A DNA stretch of 64,000 bases from Acanthaster planci. Lineage: Eukaryota > Echinodermata > Asteroidea > Valvatida > Acanthasteridae. A model generated the notes under the pieces. It had not been told where the DNA came from. It saw only the letters and a list, made by a program, of their open reading frames with translations, and searched no databases. The stretch's first letter is position 1, and each line of letters starts with the position of its first letter. A program made the translations under genes and the position numbers. This document shows positions 31,626 to 43,870 of this stretch, one piece after another. The stretch is from contig NW_019091424.1 in NCBI RefSeq assembly GCF_001949145.1, positions 1,015,069 through 1,079,068 on the forward strand, read 5' to 3'.

Positions 31626-33512
31626 GGACCCACTAGCGAACAGACCAGGTCCTTAAAGACGTGTGCCAGAGGAAGCAGGCGAAGCAGAAGTTGAATGGGT
31701 GGCATCTGATACAGCAGCGTGTCCAGCTTATGGTGTCCGGGAGGGGCGGAGTGCAAATTCAAAAGCGAATGCGGTTTCCGGGCTCCTTCAACTGGATGTT
31801 GGGGGACAAAAACATATCAAAAGCCTTAGTGACAGTCCCAACATTCTTCCTTTCATTGCTCGGTGTTGATTTCTTAGGGTATTTGCGCTAATATTTGATA
31901 AATGGATACACCGATTCCACTACGATAGGGAAAAAATGGTGCCAACAAATCCGTCGGAGGTGGAGTTGTCCGGGGGGGGATAGACTGAGAGAAGAGAAAG
32001 AGAAAAGAGATGGGAGAGATTAAAAAAGGGGTTCTTATAATTTCTATTTTAACACGAATGGATGGGAGCAAATTGTAAAAATGATGAAATCAACGCTGAC
32101 GGTCAAAATGCGAATTTGCATTCAAAACAGACAAGGGGCTTTAGCAGAATGAGCTTTCTGGCAATATAAACACACAACCGCACACAAACAGGTTCACCAT
32201 TTGCCACCGTTTTGCAAAATTAAAGCTGAAAGGCATTGAAAAAAAATCTAAAGTAAGATCCTCTCGTTTGACTTTTGCAGTTTATTGCTGGGAGTTTGGA
32301 TAATTGTGAAGTTTGTCTACTATTTTGGAAATCGATTGTAATAATGCTTTGTTAAACCTTGCTTATTGTTTTGCTTTTTTTTCGTTTATTTTGCTTTGTT
32401 TGTCATTGTTTGTTCCTTTTTTTAGCTCAGCCCTCCGCTCTTGTAGAAACAAAAGAAATAATAAAAAGGAAAGTACAGCCTAAATTATAAAGGCTTAAGA
32501 CCAATTGTAAAAGTAATGTTATATTAAATCGTAGTCAATAAAACGGGATACCATTAACATACATAAGTGGCAAGCCACTCCTTGTAAGACTTCCTTTTTA
32601 CACGTCAAATTGCAAACACCTCTTGTTTCTACTCAATCACTAAAACATTTTTTATACGGGTATATGTGTGTACTTGTTTCATATTACACGCATGACTAAA
32701 ATTCCTTTCGTTCATTTCCATTACTAACTATTGATTCTAATAAGCCTAGATCTGTTTTCATCATAACCACTTCTTTTTTCCTTAAATTAATAGCTAATGT
32801 ATGGCAACTGAATGTGTGTACAGTTTGTACAAAACCTGCGACGATTGTGGACCAAAGTACAACTGGTTACTTTTTCCAGGTTGCTGTGACAACTGAAAAA
32901 GCCATTGCAAGTCCCTTGCAATCAGAATGTTCAAAAGACAGAAAAAAAACGCATATCTATTTTCGCCAACAGAGCGCGTTCGTCTCTTTGGCAACGCCGT
33001 GTTGAGTCAACATGGATTAATGAATAAACCAGGCTCATCATTCGATGTATTATCGTGTGCCTGAGTTATGTTTTAAACATATACAGAGATGCTATTGCAT
33101 TTAATATTAAATCTCTTTTTCCAGACATGGCATGTCATTAAAATAATGAGATGTGTCAGGAGGCTATCCCGTTTAGAGGAGTTCTTTGTTTCACCTTTGG
33201 CCAAATCGTAGGCGTTGGCTGCTGATGCTTAATGAAACTGAGGAATGCGGACCAATTATAGGCCCTATTCCCTTTGCATTTGATGAACGGGTCGTCCATT
33301 TACTGTTTCCTGGCGCGACAGCCGATTATTCTTGAGCAGTTATGATTCTTCCCTCTTGTTTTTTATTTGATTGTTGTGAATGCCTGAATTTGACCGTGTG
33401 ACATCACCAAGGTTTGGGGAGTAAAGATCTTTACCATGATGCTGCCATGTTTGTCTTGTTCCCCGTAGACCCACTGGCAATAGTAAAACAACTTCACGTA
33501 TTATTATTACCG

Positions 33513-33780
33513 AAAATGGGTCAATTGGGAGACATTCCCATAAGAACATGCAAAAACTTTATTGTCCCACAATTAACTATTCACTATTCTGATCTAAACC
33601 AAACTTTGTATGTTTTCAATTTACACTCTTATCTCTCATCTCTCAAAATCTGGACAATAAAATTCGGCCTCCTTCTGGTAGATGGGTCATTAGGGAGACA
33701 TTGAAATGTCTCCTTAATGACCGATGTCTCCCTAAGGTCGAAAAATTTACCACAAAATGTCTCCCTAATGACCCATTTGT
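33513..33780. mobile_element. Nested fold-back with GGGAGACATT ends
   Basis: AAATGGGTCAATTGGGAGAC at the left pairs with AAATGTCTCCCTAATGACCC at the right; an inner GGGTCATTAGGGAGACATTG and its inverse near 33684-33725 form a second hairpin. Confidence 0.55.
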
Positions 33781-33904
33781 AAGAATTTATGAAAGGGAAC
33801 GGACTATTTTCCCTTCTAACCTCTGTTACTTTGAATGGTAGAAAATCAAGATGGCTGCCTATGGGATAGAGGTCGGTACTCCTCAACAGCTGAGAGCTTT
33901 CAAG

Positions 33905-34075
33905 AACTGGGAGAGTGTAACCCAGTGGCAAGGAATGGATGGATACCTGAGACAGGGGTTCCAATCCAGAAGCTGGCGGTGTGTTGTGTCCCTAGGCAAA
34001 CCATTTTATACCCTGCAGTCGCACCACTCCTCTGGAGTGCAAACAGGTATAGGTGTTTGGTGGGAGTAACCTACA
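33905..34075 (+). mobile_element. tRNA-derived SINE
   Basis: It has a pol III type 2 promoter: an A-box-like TAACCCAGTGG (33919-33929) and a B box GGTTCCAATCC (33957-33967) 27 nt further on. The tail GTGTCCCTAGGCAAACCATT resembles the GTCC-TGGGCAAGGCA-TTTAT body common in tRNA SINEs of marine invertebrates. It is not a functional tRNA. Confidence 0.6.
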
Positions 34076-36424
34076 ATGGACTGCTTTACCCCCAATTAAA
34101 CCAAATACAACCAAAACAAAGTCTGCGTACATCTCAGTCGGTTTTGTTTTGCCTTTTGCGATGAGCAAGTAAGATAACCATGTTAGTGGAGCTGACGTCG
34201 GTACTTCCAACTGCAAATCAACGAATATTTGTTGAAAGGAGGTAAATCGATGTTGTTTCTGAACTGGGCGGCGAAACCGTGGTTTAAAGATAAACGTCAT
34301 GGATGTAGGACCGTCGAATTGTATGCAAGTGAGGCAAGAATCAATTTAACAATAAACATTCCCCTAAACGGGGCTAGGGCGTCTCGGTTCCGTAATTTTT
34401 TTCTCAACCACTCGCAAGGGGCGTGGAAACGGCTCAACAGCGTACGAAATTAATTGGAGAACAACAACATTTCCCACTGGCGTTGGGCGGTGAATGCCGA
34501 TATCACGACTGGGTCTCCATTTCAGAGAGGGTTGCGCTAGGAAAGGGATATATAACGACCCTTGTAATTATCAAAACATCTTTCCTTTGCTTGGAATAAA
34601 GCTTTGTGTTGTTATTGAAATGGAGAAAACTAATTGTTTGTATTTTGAAATTAAGTTGTGTATTAATTTTCATGTGCATAACGCTTGCAGCAGGCTCTGT
34701 TGGTAAAAAGGTAATTTCGTTTGTCTACTTCATCGTTTTGCTATCTGGAAGGCCGACATTTTGATACGTTTAATTGGCAAAACCACTGTGATGGACTCAT
34801 ATCAAATCTTGTACATATCATCCATGAACAATGAAAACTTCAAAGCTCTTTTTTTCTGTCTAATGTCAGATGCAACCCCATCTTTAGATGCTTTTCCGTC
34901 GACGTTCAAAGAAGTTCAGTTTGACATTTGGGCTAAAGTGCAGAAAGCTTCATGATTCAAAGGTAATCATTTTAAAAAGTTCGCTATTAACAATTCCGCA
35001 GCAGGTGGTGGCTTCGAGTGTATCATGTTTCACGGTGAGCCAACCATTATGTAACATTCGGATCCATGTGCCCTGCTGAACTCAGCTGCTGTTTTCAGAG
35101 GAATGCATCATTGTATGTACTGTGGGCCAGGCCACTCTTCACGTGCTGGGGTGACATCCGGTCTGACGTCACCCCAGAGGTGAAGGTTTCACGGATCTTT
35201 ATCTTTCAGTGAACTCATTTCTAATCTAAGGAAAGCCTCAACCCCCGAACAAAACAATACTCATGAAATTGCCAAAATGGCAGAGCACTTCAACATTTAT
35301 GGAAAAAAGAATACTCAAACTTATCTTGGTTGCCTGATACGAATGTAAAATGGACAGTGATTTCTAATTCTCAAATAGTCGTGAAAGACGTTTGAAGCCT
35401 CTGCCATACCTGTCTAATATCATGGCCCTAAAACGGCGACAAATGTCCAGTTTGTTCTGCAAGAGGGGGTCACACAGTTTGAGAGATGAGGGATTGAGGT
35501 CAGTGACGTAACCATGGGGGGGGGGGGGCTGGTGGCACGTGCCCCCCGTTCCTGGTGCCCCTTTTTGCCCCCCCCTAGTAAAATCCTAGCTACCCCACTA
35601 ATTGAGGTCAAAGTGCAACTGGCTGAATATAATGATTCACCAGATCGAAATACCCTTTGCTATTTTACTTGTTTTTCAACATGCCATGTCCGTACAATTG
35701 ACGTGGGGTTCTTATGGCCGGCACGTGTGCGATACATGAATTTATCTTTGAAAATATTGCACTCTAACCAACGTATGATAATGACTCATCTTTTGGCAGT
35801 GCGATAAAGAAGCCGGGAGTGTGGAAGGTCACGTGCCCCCAACTTGCGACTAGTCCCTCTCCTAGCTCTGTGCTTCACCCAGAATTTAAAGGAAACAATC
35901 TTCGTAATGTTTTTGAGAGCCATTTTCAAGAAAATAGAGCCCCTCTGCAAACTGAAGTCAAGTTGCATTACTACAAGGTAACCAGCGTCCACTTTGTTCG
36001 TTTTTTTTTCATTATTTTTGCCCTAGATGTCAGTGGTGTGTGCTGTCTGTCTGTTCGTTGGACTGTTGGTTTGATCGCCTGTCCGTCGATCTGTTTGCCT
36101 GGTTGTTCTGTTGGCGTGGTCTTGTTGGTTATAAACAGGTTAATCGATCAGTATGTCTAAAGATTTGTTTGTGGGTAGGTCGTCGATCCCTCACTCTGTT
36201 CAATGGTATATGACCAGGTTCAAAGTTGATCGCGAAGTCGCTGATCACCCCCTAAAGTTCACGTCTTTCATTCAAACGCACCTGGCCGTCTTGCCATCAT
36301 TCTTTGATCCTATGGTAATAAAAAATAGAAGTCATTCCTATGAAGCCATTTGGATTGTGTTTCCAGAATCTGTCTTAATTCGTGCAATGTAATCTCCTAT
36401 CGAGAGGTAACTGACTATATTGGA

Positions 36425-36598
36425 TTCCATTCCTCACTTTTTTTTTAATGTGGCTTAAAACATCTTGGTAAGAGGGAACTGAATCGGTAAGGCAACCTTT
36501 CACGATGTTGTCATCCATTTCTCACTTTTTTTAAATGTGGCTTAAAACATCTTGGTAAGAGGGAACTGAATCGGTAAGGCGATGTTGTCATCCATCTC
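36425..36598. repeat. 87-bp tandem duplication
   Basis: Two copies containing TGTGGCTTAAAACATCTTGG then TAAGAGGGAACTGAATCGGT, offset by 87 nt. The second copy lacks about 9 nt of AACCTTTCAC. Confidence 0.85.
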
Positions 36599-39500
36599 AG
36601 GATGTCGACCTCTCGCCTGTATTATGTCGTAATACCGAGGAAAAAAAATCAGGATCTCAAAAACTCAGATGGCACTTCTAGAGCTCCGTACTACACCGGA
36701 GAGGTGAAAGATTCAAGTGTTCTTATCTTCCAAGCAATTAGTTTATACCGGATAGTGACCTAGTTGGCAGTGATCAGGTGAAATCTGAATTTGTTTTTCT
36801 CCCTGGGCGTTATTCGCATTGAGTGACACAAACCTTACAATGTGCTTTAAATAGTTACACTTAACCGGCTTGTTTCTTCTCCAGGCGCTTTGTCCAACCC
36901 CCCCCCCTTGTATTCAGATACGGGGCATGTGATTGAATAGTGCAGAATCGGCCTGGTGAGAATGCAGTGAATTCTCGACTCATTGTGACCCGGTAGGTGC
37001 AGATAGAGTATAAGGTTGAAGGGGTTAATTTTAATTTTTTTCATTAAAAGAAAAAATTCGTAATTTTCATTCCGTTTCATCCCTTTTCTTTTCTTTCCCT
37101 CGTCCGTTTGTTTGTGTTGGGTTGTTTGTTTATTTGTTTTTCACTCACCCATTCTTTTTCCGGGGGCGCCTCTTTCCCCCTAGCCACACCCATGGAGATG
37201 GGGGTGTATCAGATTAGCAGGCGGCTACCCTACCTGTTTCTCTAGTTTGTGGTGAAACAGTTAATCAATCAGTCTGTCAGTCTACTCGTCGGTGGTTGAT
37301 TTAACTGTATGTTAGTCAGTCACGCGGTCGTTTCGCTGGTCGGTAAGTCGCCATCTCGGTCGGTTGGTTGATTGGACGGTTAGTCGGTCTTGCAATCTTG
37401 TTGATCTCTCCGGCTTAATCCGCTGGCCGTATACCGCATTCTTTGTATATTAATTCCCTGTAAAAATGAATTGGTGAAGAAATTAATCCATCAGCCAAAC
37501 GAATCTTCTCGCGAGAATTCAAAGTTTTTCACCATGTCTTTCTCTGCGTTGAAAGAAATAACTGTGGCCGGAACAACTCATGGAAAAATATTAGTTACAA
37601 TGTACGGATATTTCCAGACAGTTCTGTTGACTCTGACATGAGATTTGTTTGAATATTAAAACAAGACACAAATCGCCGTCTGTAGCTGATTCTGTAACCT
37701 TAGAGATAAAGGGGTCACAATTCGGGAGCAGCCATTTTATGGCATGATAAAAAGTTTTAGCAGAAGGATCATAGTCCGTGCATATTGTGCTCGCCAAATC
37801 CCAACAATTCACTCCTCATTCACTCCGGGTCAGTCGCACTTATCTCGAGGGAAATCTCTGGGCGGGGGCGCACTCGTCAGCAACAAATCAAGTAACCATC
37901 TGCAGTGCAAGGGGTCAAGTTTTATTCAAGCAAATTGGTCCTTTTCATTCCCTTCCATATCTTCTTGGTCCCTCCGCAACAGCTGGTGGCACAGCGTCGT
38001 GTCCAAAACGGGCTTCCAGAGCTACGGCTACGTCTACTGTCTACGCGTTTCCACGCATTTCCCATGGAGCGAAGACCTAGACGTGGCCCTAGACAACAGA
38101 TTCGTGGACAACTGAGACCTCTCACGGTTTATGCGATTAGTCCACTCAGCGCCCTCAACGGACATAAAGATTGCCAGTTCTACTTTTTTTAACCGGGAGT
38201 GAGAATGCTATTTTGAAAGTGTAAGATGGCGCTCTTTTTCTTTGAGAGTAAGCCAAAGACATATTTTTCCTAACAATAAGAGAGTTACTTATCAATGTCA
38301 TTAATTGAAAGGTGAGTGATAGATTCTGCTCGACAGAGGGAGTTTAGGGTCTGCGAGATTGTTGGTTGACAAATCATGTTTTGTTTGTTTGCAATTATTT
38401 GCTATGATGAATTGTTTAAGCTTAAGTCCTGCAAAATGAGTAAAAATGTTACCAAGAGCTGTGTGTTTACATGCACTCATATAATGGAACCTCAGTATGT
38501 CGACATCCGTCGGGTCTTGTGGTTTATGAAAAATGAAGTGTTACTTATTGTCTGCATAATGTAAAAAGGGGGAAAGCGAGATGTTTGAAAGATGGTCGAG
38601 TTCGGGTGGCCTGTTCTTGACACGGGTTTCGCGTTCTCGCACTCGAACGACGGGAACATGGCCCAAGAACACTGTTCTCGGAACAGGTTTACACACCACC
38701 TCCTCGTCAGGGTCTTACACGAACACACAGGAAAACTCGTGAGATTTTTGAAAAGCTGCAAAAAATATTGAGATGGCTTACAAAAACTGGAGACCATTGA
38801 AAGTTTTGCACAATTAACATCAATCATTTTCCATGACAGATATGATCAAACATTAACTCTCGAAGAATGTACGTGGACGCCGCCATGTTGCATGTTGCTT
38901 GCATGCTACAGGTAACTAGTAGCGATAACCGGTTGTACGTTCCCAGCGTTCGAGCGGCCAACCCACAAACAACAAATCGAGCTGTTCCTGAACATACGAG
39001 AACAAGCCGCTCGAACTCAGCCATTCAGTACATAGTAGAGGGCGCTGTTTTCTTTTCCAGCGTTATCTCGAAGGTGGGTGCAGTGAATTAATTCAAGTGA
39101 ACATTTCTGCTGAGTTCATTAGCCTAAAAAGTGCCCCTACAGTTTCTGTTGGAAAAACAATTTCGGCCGGAACAAAATAGAAGGGTAGTGGAAGGATGGG
39201 CCAGCATCAACTTCCTGAGTTTGGGAACTTCTATCCAAGGGCAGAGTTGACAAAATTACTGATGGAAACAGTCCTCAGTTCCCCCAGAAAGTAGAGGGAA
39301 TCTTTTTTTTTTAAATGGCTGCGAGGAGACTCGGGAACTTTTTAGGGGTGAGTTTGTTTTGCGGGAATAAATAAAAATGTAATTGGCTGACACACCGAAA
39401 ATCTAAAAGAAATAGAAAGACTAGGGTCAAGACAATAATTGATTTTGGTTTAAGATACTCCAGCATTGTCGGCACGCTAGTTATTGAGCCCCGAATTTTG

Positions 39501-41226
39501 TTGATTGTACACTATTTTCAATGGGGCTTGAATTCGTTTACTGCCGGCACCCACCAACGAACGGAACTCACTGTTCGTGGACTTCAACACATCAACTTGA
39601 AACAATACATGTAAATCTGACCCGGTCATCAGCATCAGCGCAAACCGCCGATTCAGGCGTGGATGCTTTGCATTCTTGGAATGTCAGATGATTCCGTGCC
39701 TGCCGGCGGGGAGGGGGTGTAACCTTTCCTTTATCCGTGGTCCGGTAGGTCAACACCCGTTCGCACCGTCAGTCAGAGGACATTGGCCCGGCCCGCCAAC
39801 TGCTCCGGCACGCGCCTGACGAAAACACCCGCTGTCCAACACTGCGCTTGTGGATTTTACAACTGAAAGGCAAATTAAAATGGAGAGAAAAGGCCGAATG
39901 TTATATTCGGCACCTCCAAAGAGCGTCATGCTGTGTATAAGCGTCGTAAAATGTAAGAGTTGCCGAGAAGAGAGGGACTTATTTTCTTGTAGTATGAGAA
40001 ATTATAATGCATTGTTAATCCTAGCTATGGCGGATTAAGTAGGCCTAAATGTGGAAATAATAAAGATTTTTTTTTGATTACGTGCTTGGAATTATCCAAC
40101 CCATATACTCACGGATACCCACCTAATTAACAAAGACGAATAAATGAAAGCTAGAGAATTATTAAAATCATTATTTGCGACCTTGCAAATTTGAGTTAAT
40201 GATGGGACTTTGATTGGACATTCAGCCTCTTGATCACTGTTTTTCTAATAAGAGTGGGCTTCTCATACTATCCTGACCGAAAAAAAATCATGTGATACTG
40301 TCATCCAATTGATATTAGCTCGGACTAAAACGACATTCGTCGGGGGTGTGCTATAAAGTGGACCCTTATAAGTTACGCCTAACGTTTGCATGCTACATAT
40401 CATAAAATCGCAAATCTTCAGGACCATAAAATGAATGGTTTTGTTCTCGAGTTTACTTTTTGTCATCTACAATCTATATTTAATGTGTTTGAATTCAATG
40501 GTTAACTGAGCAAAATTACCCCCAACAAATAAGGACATAAAACGGTAACGTATATTTTTGCTGCTGGATACAAGGACAGGTTTTCACGACCCGCACTCCG
40601 GTCATTGTAATATTGTATATCATCCTCCTCGTCCCCGAGGTCCTGCTGTTGCCTTAGTAGAAGGTGAGGGAGATTTACGTCTTGAATGTTTCATGACTCC
40701 GGATGTTTGAGGCTCACCGAGCTTCAATCTGCAGTAGAGGGCCGGTCGGGCCGGGCCTGGGCGGGCGATAAAAGAAGCAGACGGCGACAACACTTCGAAT
40801 GCTGTAAAATTGATGACGTGCCGGAAATTTATAGGCAGTGGACTCGGAAGGCACACAGCGGATTCGGCTTATGAATTATCGAAACGATGTGAATATGGAG
40901 TGTGCTTATTAAAAGACGAGTTGCAGTCAGACCACACCCAGTTTTTCTTGTCCGATTTCTTGCCTTTCATTTGCTCATTTTCTTTTCATAGCTCTGACAT
41001 AATACGAGGGTATTATTCCGAATTCAAGACAGCTAGCTAACTGAAACCCTATCGATGATTTATTAGGTAATTTTTTTTGTCTTTTTCCTTTTACTTGCTT
41101 TTTTTCCCACAAGTTTTGATTTTGCTTACTGTGTTTTGCCGCCAATGCGCACTTACAAAATTCACACCTTTTCAATTTCAAATTGGATTAGATATTAACA
41201 GCTTGTGTGCATTTTGTGTGTGCAGA

Positions 41227-41415
41227 CTCCCGGGTCAAATTGACCCAGAATTGGGTCCCATTCGGCATGACCCTTTTCCGGGTCAAATTATGGCCCAGAA
41301 AGGGTCAAATATTACCCATTCCGGGTCAAATATGACCTGAAAGGGGGTCATATTTTGACCCAGAAAAGGGTCACGCCGAATTGGACCCAATTCTGGGTCC
41401 ATCCGACCCGGGGAG
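41227..41415. mobile_element. Fold-back MITE rich in GGGTCA/TGACCC
   Basis: The arms CTCCCGGGTCAAATTGACCC and, in reverse complement, CTCCCCGGGTCGGATGGACC pair along the element. GGGTCA or its inverse recurs throughout the 189 bp. The right flank TTTTTAGAGTGTCC suggests the full terminal repeat once extended outward. Confidence 0.7.
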
Positions 41416-43747
41416 TTTTTAGAGTGTCCATAAGTACATTCGTTACTGCCCTGAGTAGGCTCTGCTGTTCCCTTTAACGCTTCATTCTTTACAGTGTGTG
41501 AAGACAGCCTTTGATGTTGACGTATTAGTAGGCAAGTCACATATCGAGGGTGCTCTGTTAAAATCACACTTGATTTGAAAACCTTCTGAAAGACTTTGAA
41601 AGTGTGAATAAAACATGAGATAAGCCTGCGTATTCAAGCTCTGTTAACAGTTTAAAAAAACAACATCCAAAAACAAAAAACAGGTGGAAAATATTAAAAC
41701 GATAAAACAAAGCTTGTCATGCTGGAAACCAGTGGGAATCATTTGGTGAAACAGCAACTGTTGGAAAGGCGTGCTTTAAATTTATTTCAAAAGTGCGCAT
41801 AAAAATGGTAAAATTGTGAAGGAATTTATTTTTACGGTATTGTCAGTACAAACGCTGCCACTGCAATCTGACTCCCGTATGTTTGTCGAAGAAAGGGGAA
41901 GAGTCCGGATCAATAATGATAACGATATGGAAATTTAAGGAGAAATATAAGCAGTACAATATAGTCCCCAACTTGAAGCACGCGCTGTAAGTCACGACTA
42001 AACGCGGCATTTTTTTTTTTGCGAACACAAGGCAACGGAAATGGCAGGTTTACCAAGATAACAAAATCCGATAGGGCAGACCCAGCCCTCTCTGCCCAAA
42101 CAGAACCGTCAATATTTCTTTTCGGGGTGCTTTCTTTAGAAGGTGAAACTGTGGGAGAGAGGGATCAATATGAAGCACTCGCTCTAGAAATTCAAGAATT
42201 ACAGTGACATTATGGATAGGCCTATTTGATTATCTATAAAGAACAAATCCAAACAAGTGCTTTCATGAAATTCGGTTTCTATTTTCGAGTACAATAAGAA
42301 TATTGGCATTGAAGAAATGCAAATACTCAAAGCCAAGATTTTTAAAACAATTGAAAGCCATGAATCACTGGGGCAAATCGACATCAACAAATGCCATATT
42401 GAATTTTTTTACAACTTCCTCTCCATGAAAAGCGAAATTTGCATGGACCTTAAAACATGAGAAATTCATGGAACAATCTAAAAGATATTCAGTGAGGTGT
42501 ATTGAACCAAATTAAGTGGGAACTCCGCGCTAAATCACAGCTACCCTGGGCAATAACGGCAGTTACTGTCATTTACAAGACGCTCTCAGTGCCACCTTAA
42601 AAACCATGGATATTCTACCGACATATGCAATCCTCGGTGTGATATATTGAACTTCCACACAATATTTCGTGCCCGGTGTGTGTTGATCCATTGCCTTCAG
42701 TGAAAGGTGACAATGAATCCCGTTTATTGCCTTGCTTTACGGAGCACTTCCATGACCCGAATATCGAGGTGAGATACCGGTGTCACTCCGTGTAAATCAT
42801 TTCATCCGATGGGCGTGGCTGCAATATTCTGTCTCAGGAAGCAAGCATGTATTTTCACTTGTCCGTTTTTAGTGCCCTCCAACCGGCATAAAACTATCTT
42901 GGTGCCCCTCGCAATCCTTGCAAAGCACCGTGTTCGGGGTCCCCTGAAGTACCATAAAAGTCAACAGCACACCAGATTTCCGTCCTTTAGGAAAGCATTG
43001 AGGAGTATTTATTTCGTCAGGGCTCTCGTAATTTGAGCCGTAAAAAGATATCTTTAATTGCCCTGGTGAGACTGGTTTCGAATCACAGGCCGTGTCTAGA
43101 GTACCGAAGTGTAACATCATTTAAACCAGGAAGTGTAGGCCAGAAAAGGGGTGTATACGCGCGTTGGTTCATGCGCTGGTTCTTGCGTTGATGCTTTTTT
43201 GCACATGGTGCGCGTGACACTATCCCTTCCCGCCATTACTGACGGCAATCTTACCTCTTCAGAAGGGCTAGTTCGATCAACGACAAATTGCCAACCAATG
43301 GTTGATTCTGACTGGTAACCTAATGCATGAAATATGTAATGGGCACCAGGCAAAAACCGACCAGTGGTGAACAAACTGTCGCTGATAGAACTTGCCCTTA
43401 GCTGTCTTGGCTCTGTCTATGGCAAAGTGTTCTGTAGGTGTGATTGGTTAGTTACATAGAAAGGAAAGCGCGTGCTGACCAGGAGTTTTGTCGCTTTTCT
43501 TGAAAAATACTAACTGTAGAGCGATACTTTCAAAAGTTATTTGTGGCTTATCTATAGCACTAAATACTCGTGTTCTTTCGAATCTACAGATGTAAAAAAA
43601 GAGACGGGGGTATTTCCTTTTGAACATACCGGCATTGTTTGTTTCCCTAAGATTGTGCTTAATTTTGTAGCAGACCCCCTTTTTTGTAGACCTGGACTTT
43701 TTTTAACTGACAAAGAGATTTAAAAAATGTTTGATTATTTTTTTCAG

Positions 43748-43870
43748 CTAACGTGTGACGGTCAATTGGCGGCGCTGTTGAAGCGAGTCTTCGCCCCAAA
43801 CTTCTCACAAGCTCAATTCAGTTTCTCAAGCTGCCAGGCCTTGGTGGGACTGAACGTCAGCGCAGCGCAG
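43748..43870 (+). other. Orphan exon-like segment, 41 codons
   Basis: A strong acceptor (GATTATTTTTTTCAG) and donor (CAG, GTAAAA) frame 123 nt. Only one frame is open, reading LTCDGQLAALLKRVFAPNFS and QAQFSFSSCQALVGLNVSAA. The other two have early stops. I recognise no family. It could be an exon of an unseen gene or a noncoding 5' exon of the receptor at 45.7 kb. Confidence 0.3.

Larger units (their letters stand above)
29692..43747. other. Gene-poor stretch
   Basis: No gene could be supported over 14 kb. It contains a degraded MITE copy (31450-31625), fold-backs (33513-33780, 41227-41415), a tRNA-like SINE (33905-34075), an 87-bp tandem duplication (36425-36598), and low-complexity GGCTGGCT (30240) and GTCGGTTG-type (36050, 37330) tracts. 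The largest open frames show no recognisable domain. Confidence 0.5.

Noticed and set aside
33957-33967. Possible tRNA gene (good B box)
   Set aside because: No cloverleaf or acceptor stem can be formed; the tail indicates a SINE.
37744-38115. 123-codon plus-strand frame overlapping two other open frames
   Set aside because: All three frames are open over the same GC-richer stretch, which argues for chance, and no domain or splice partners are visible.
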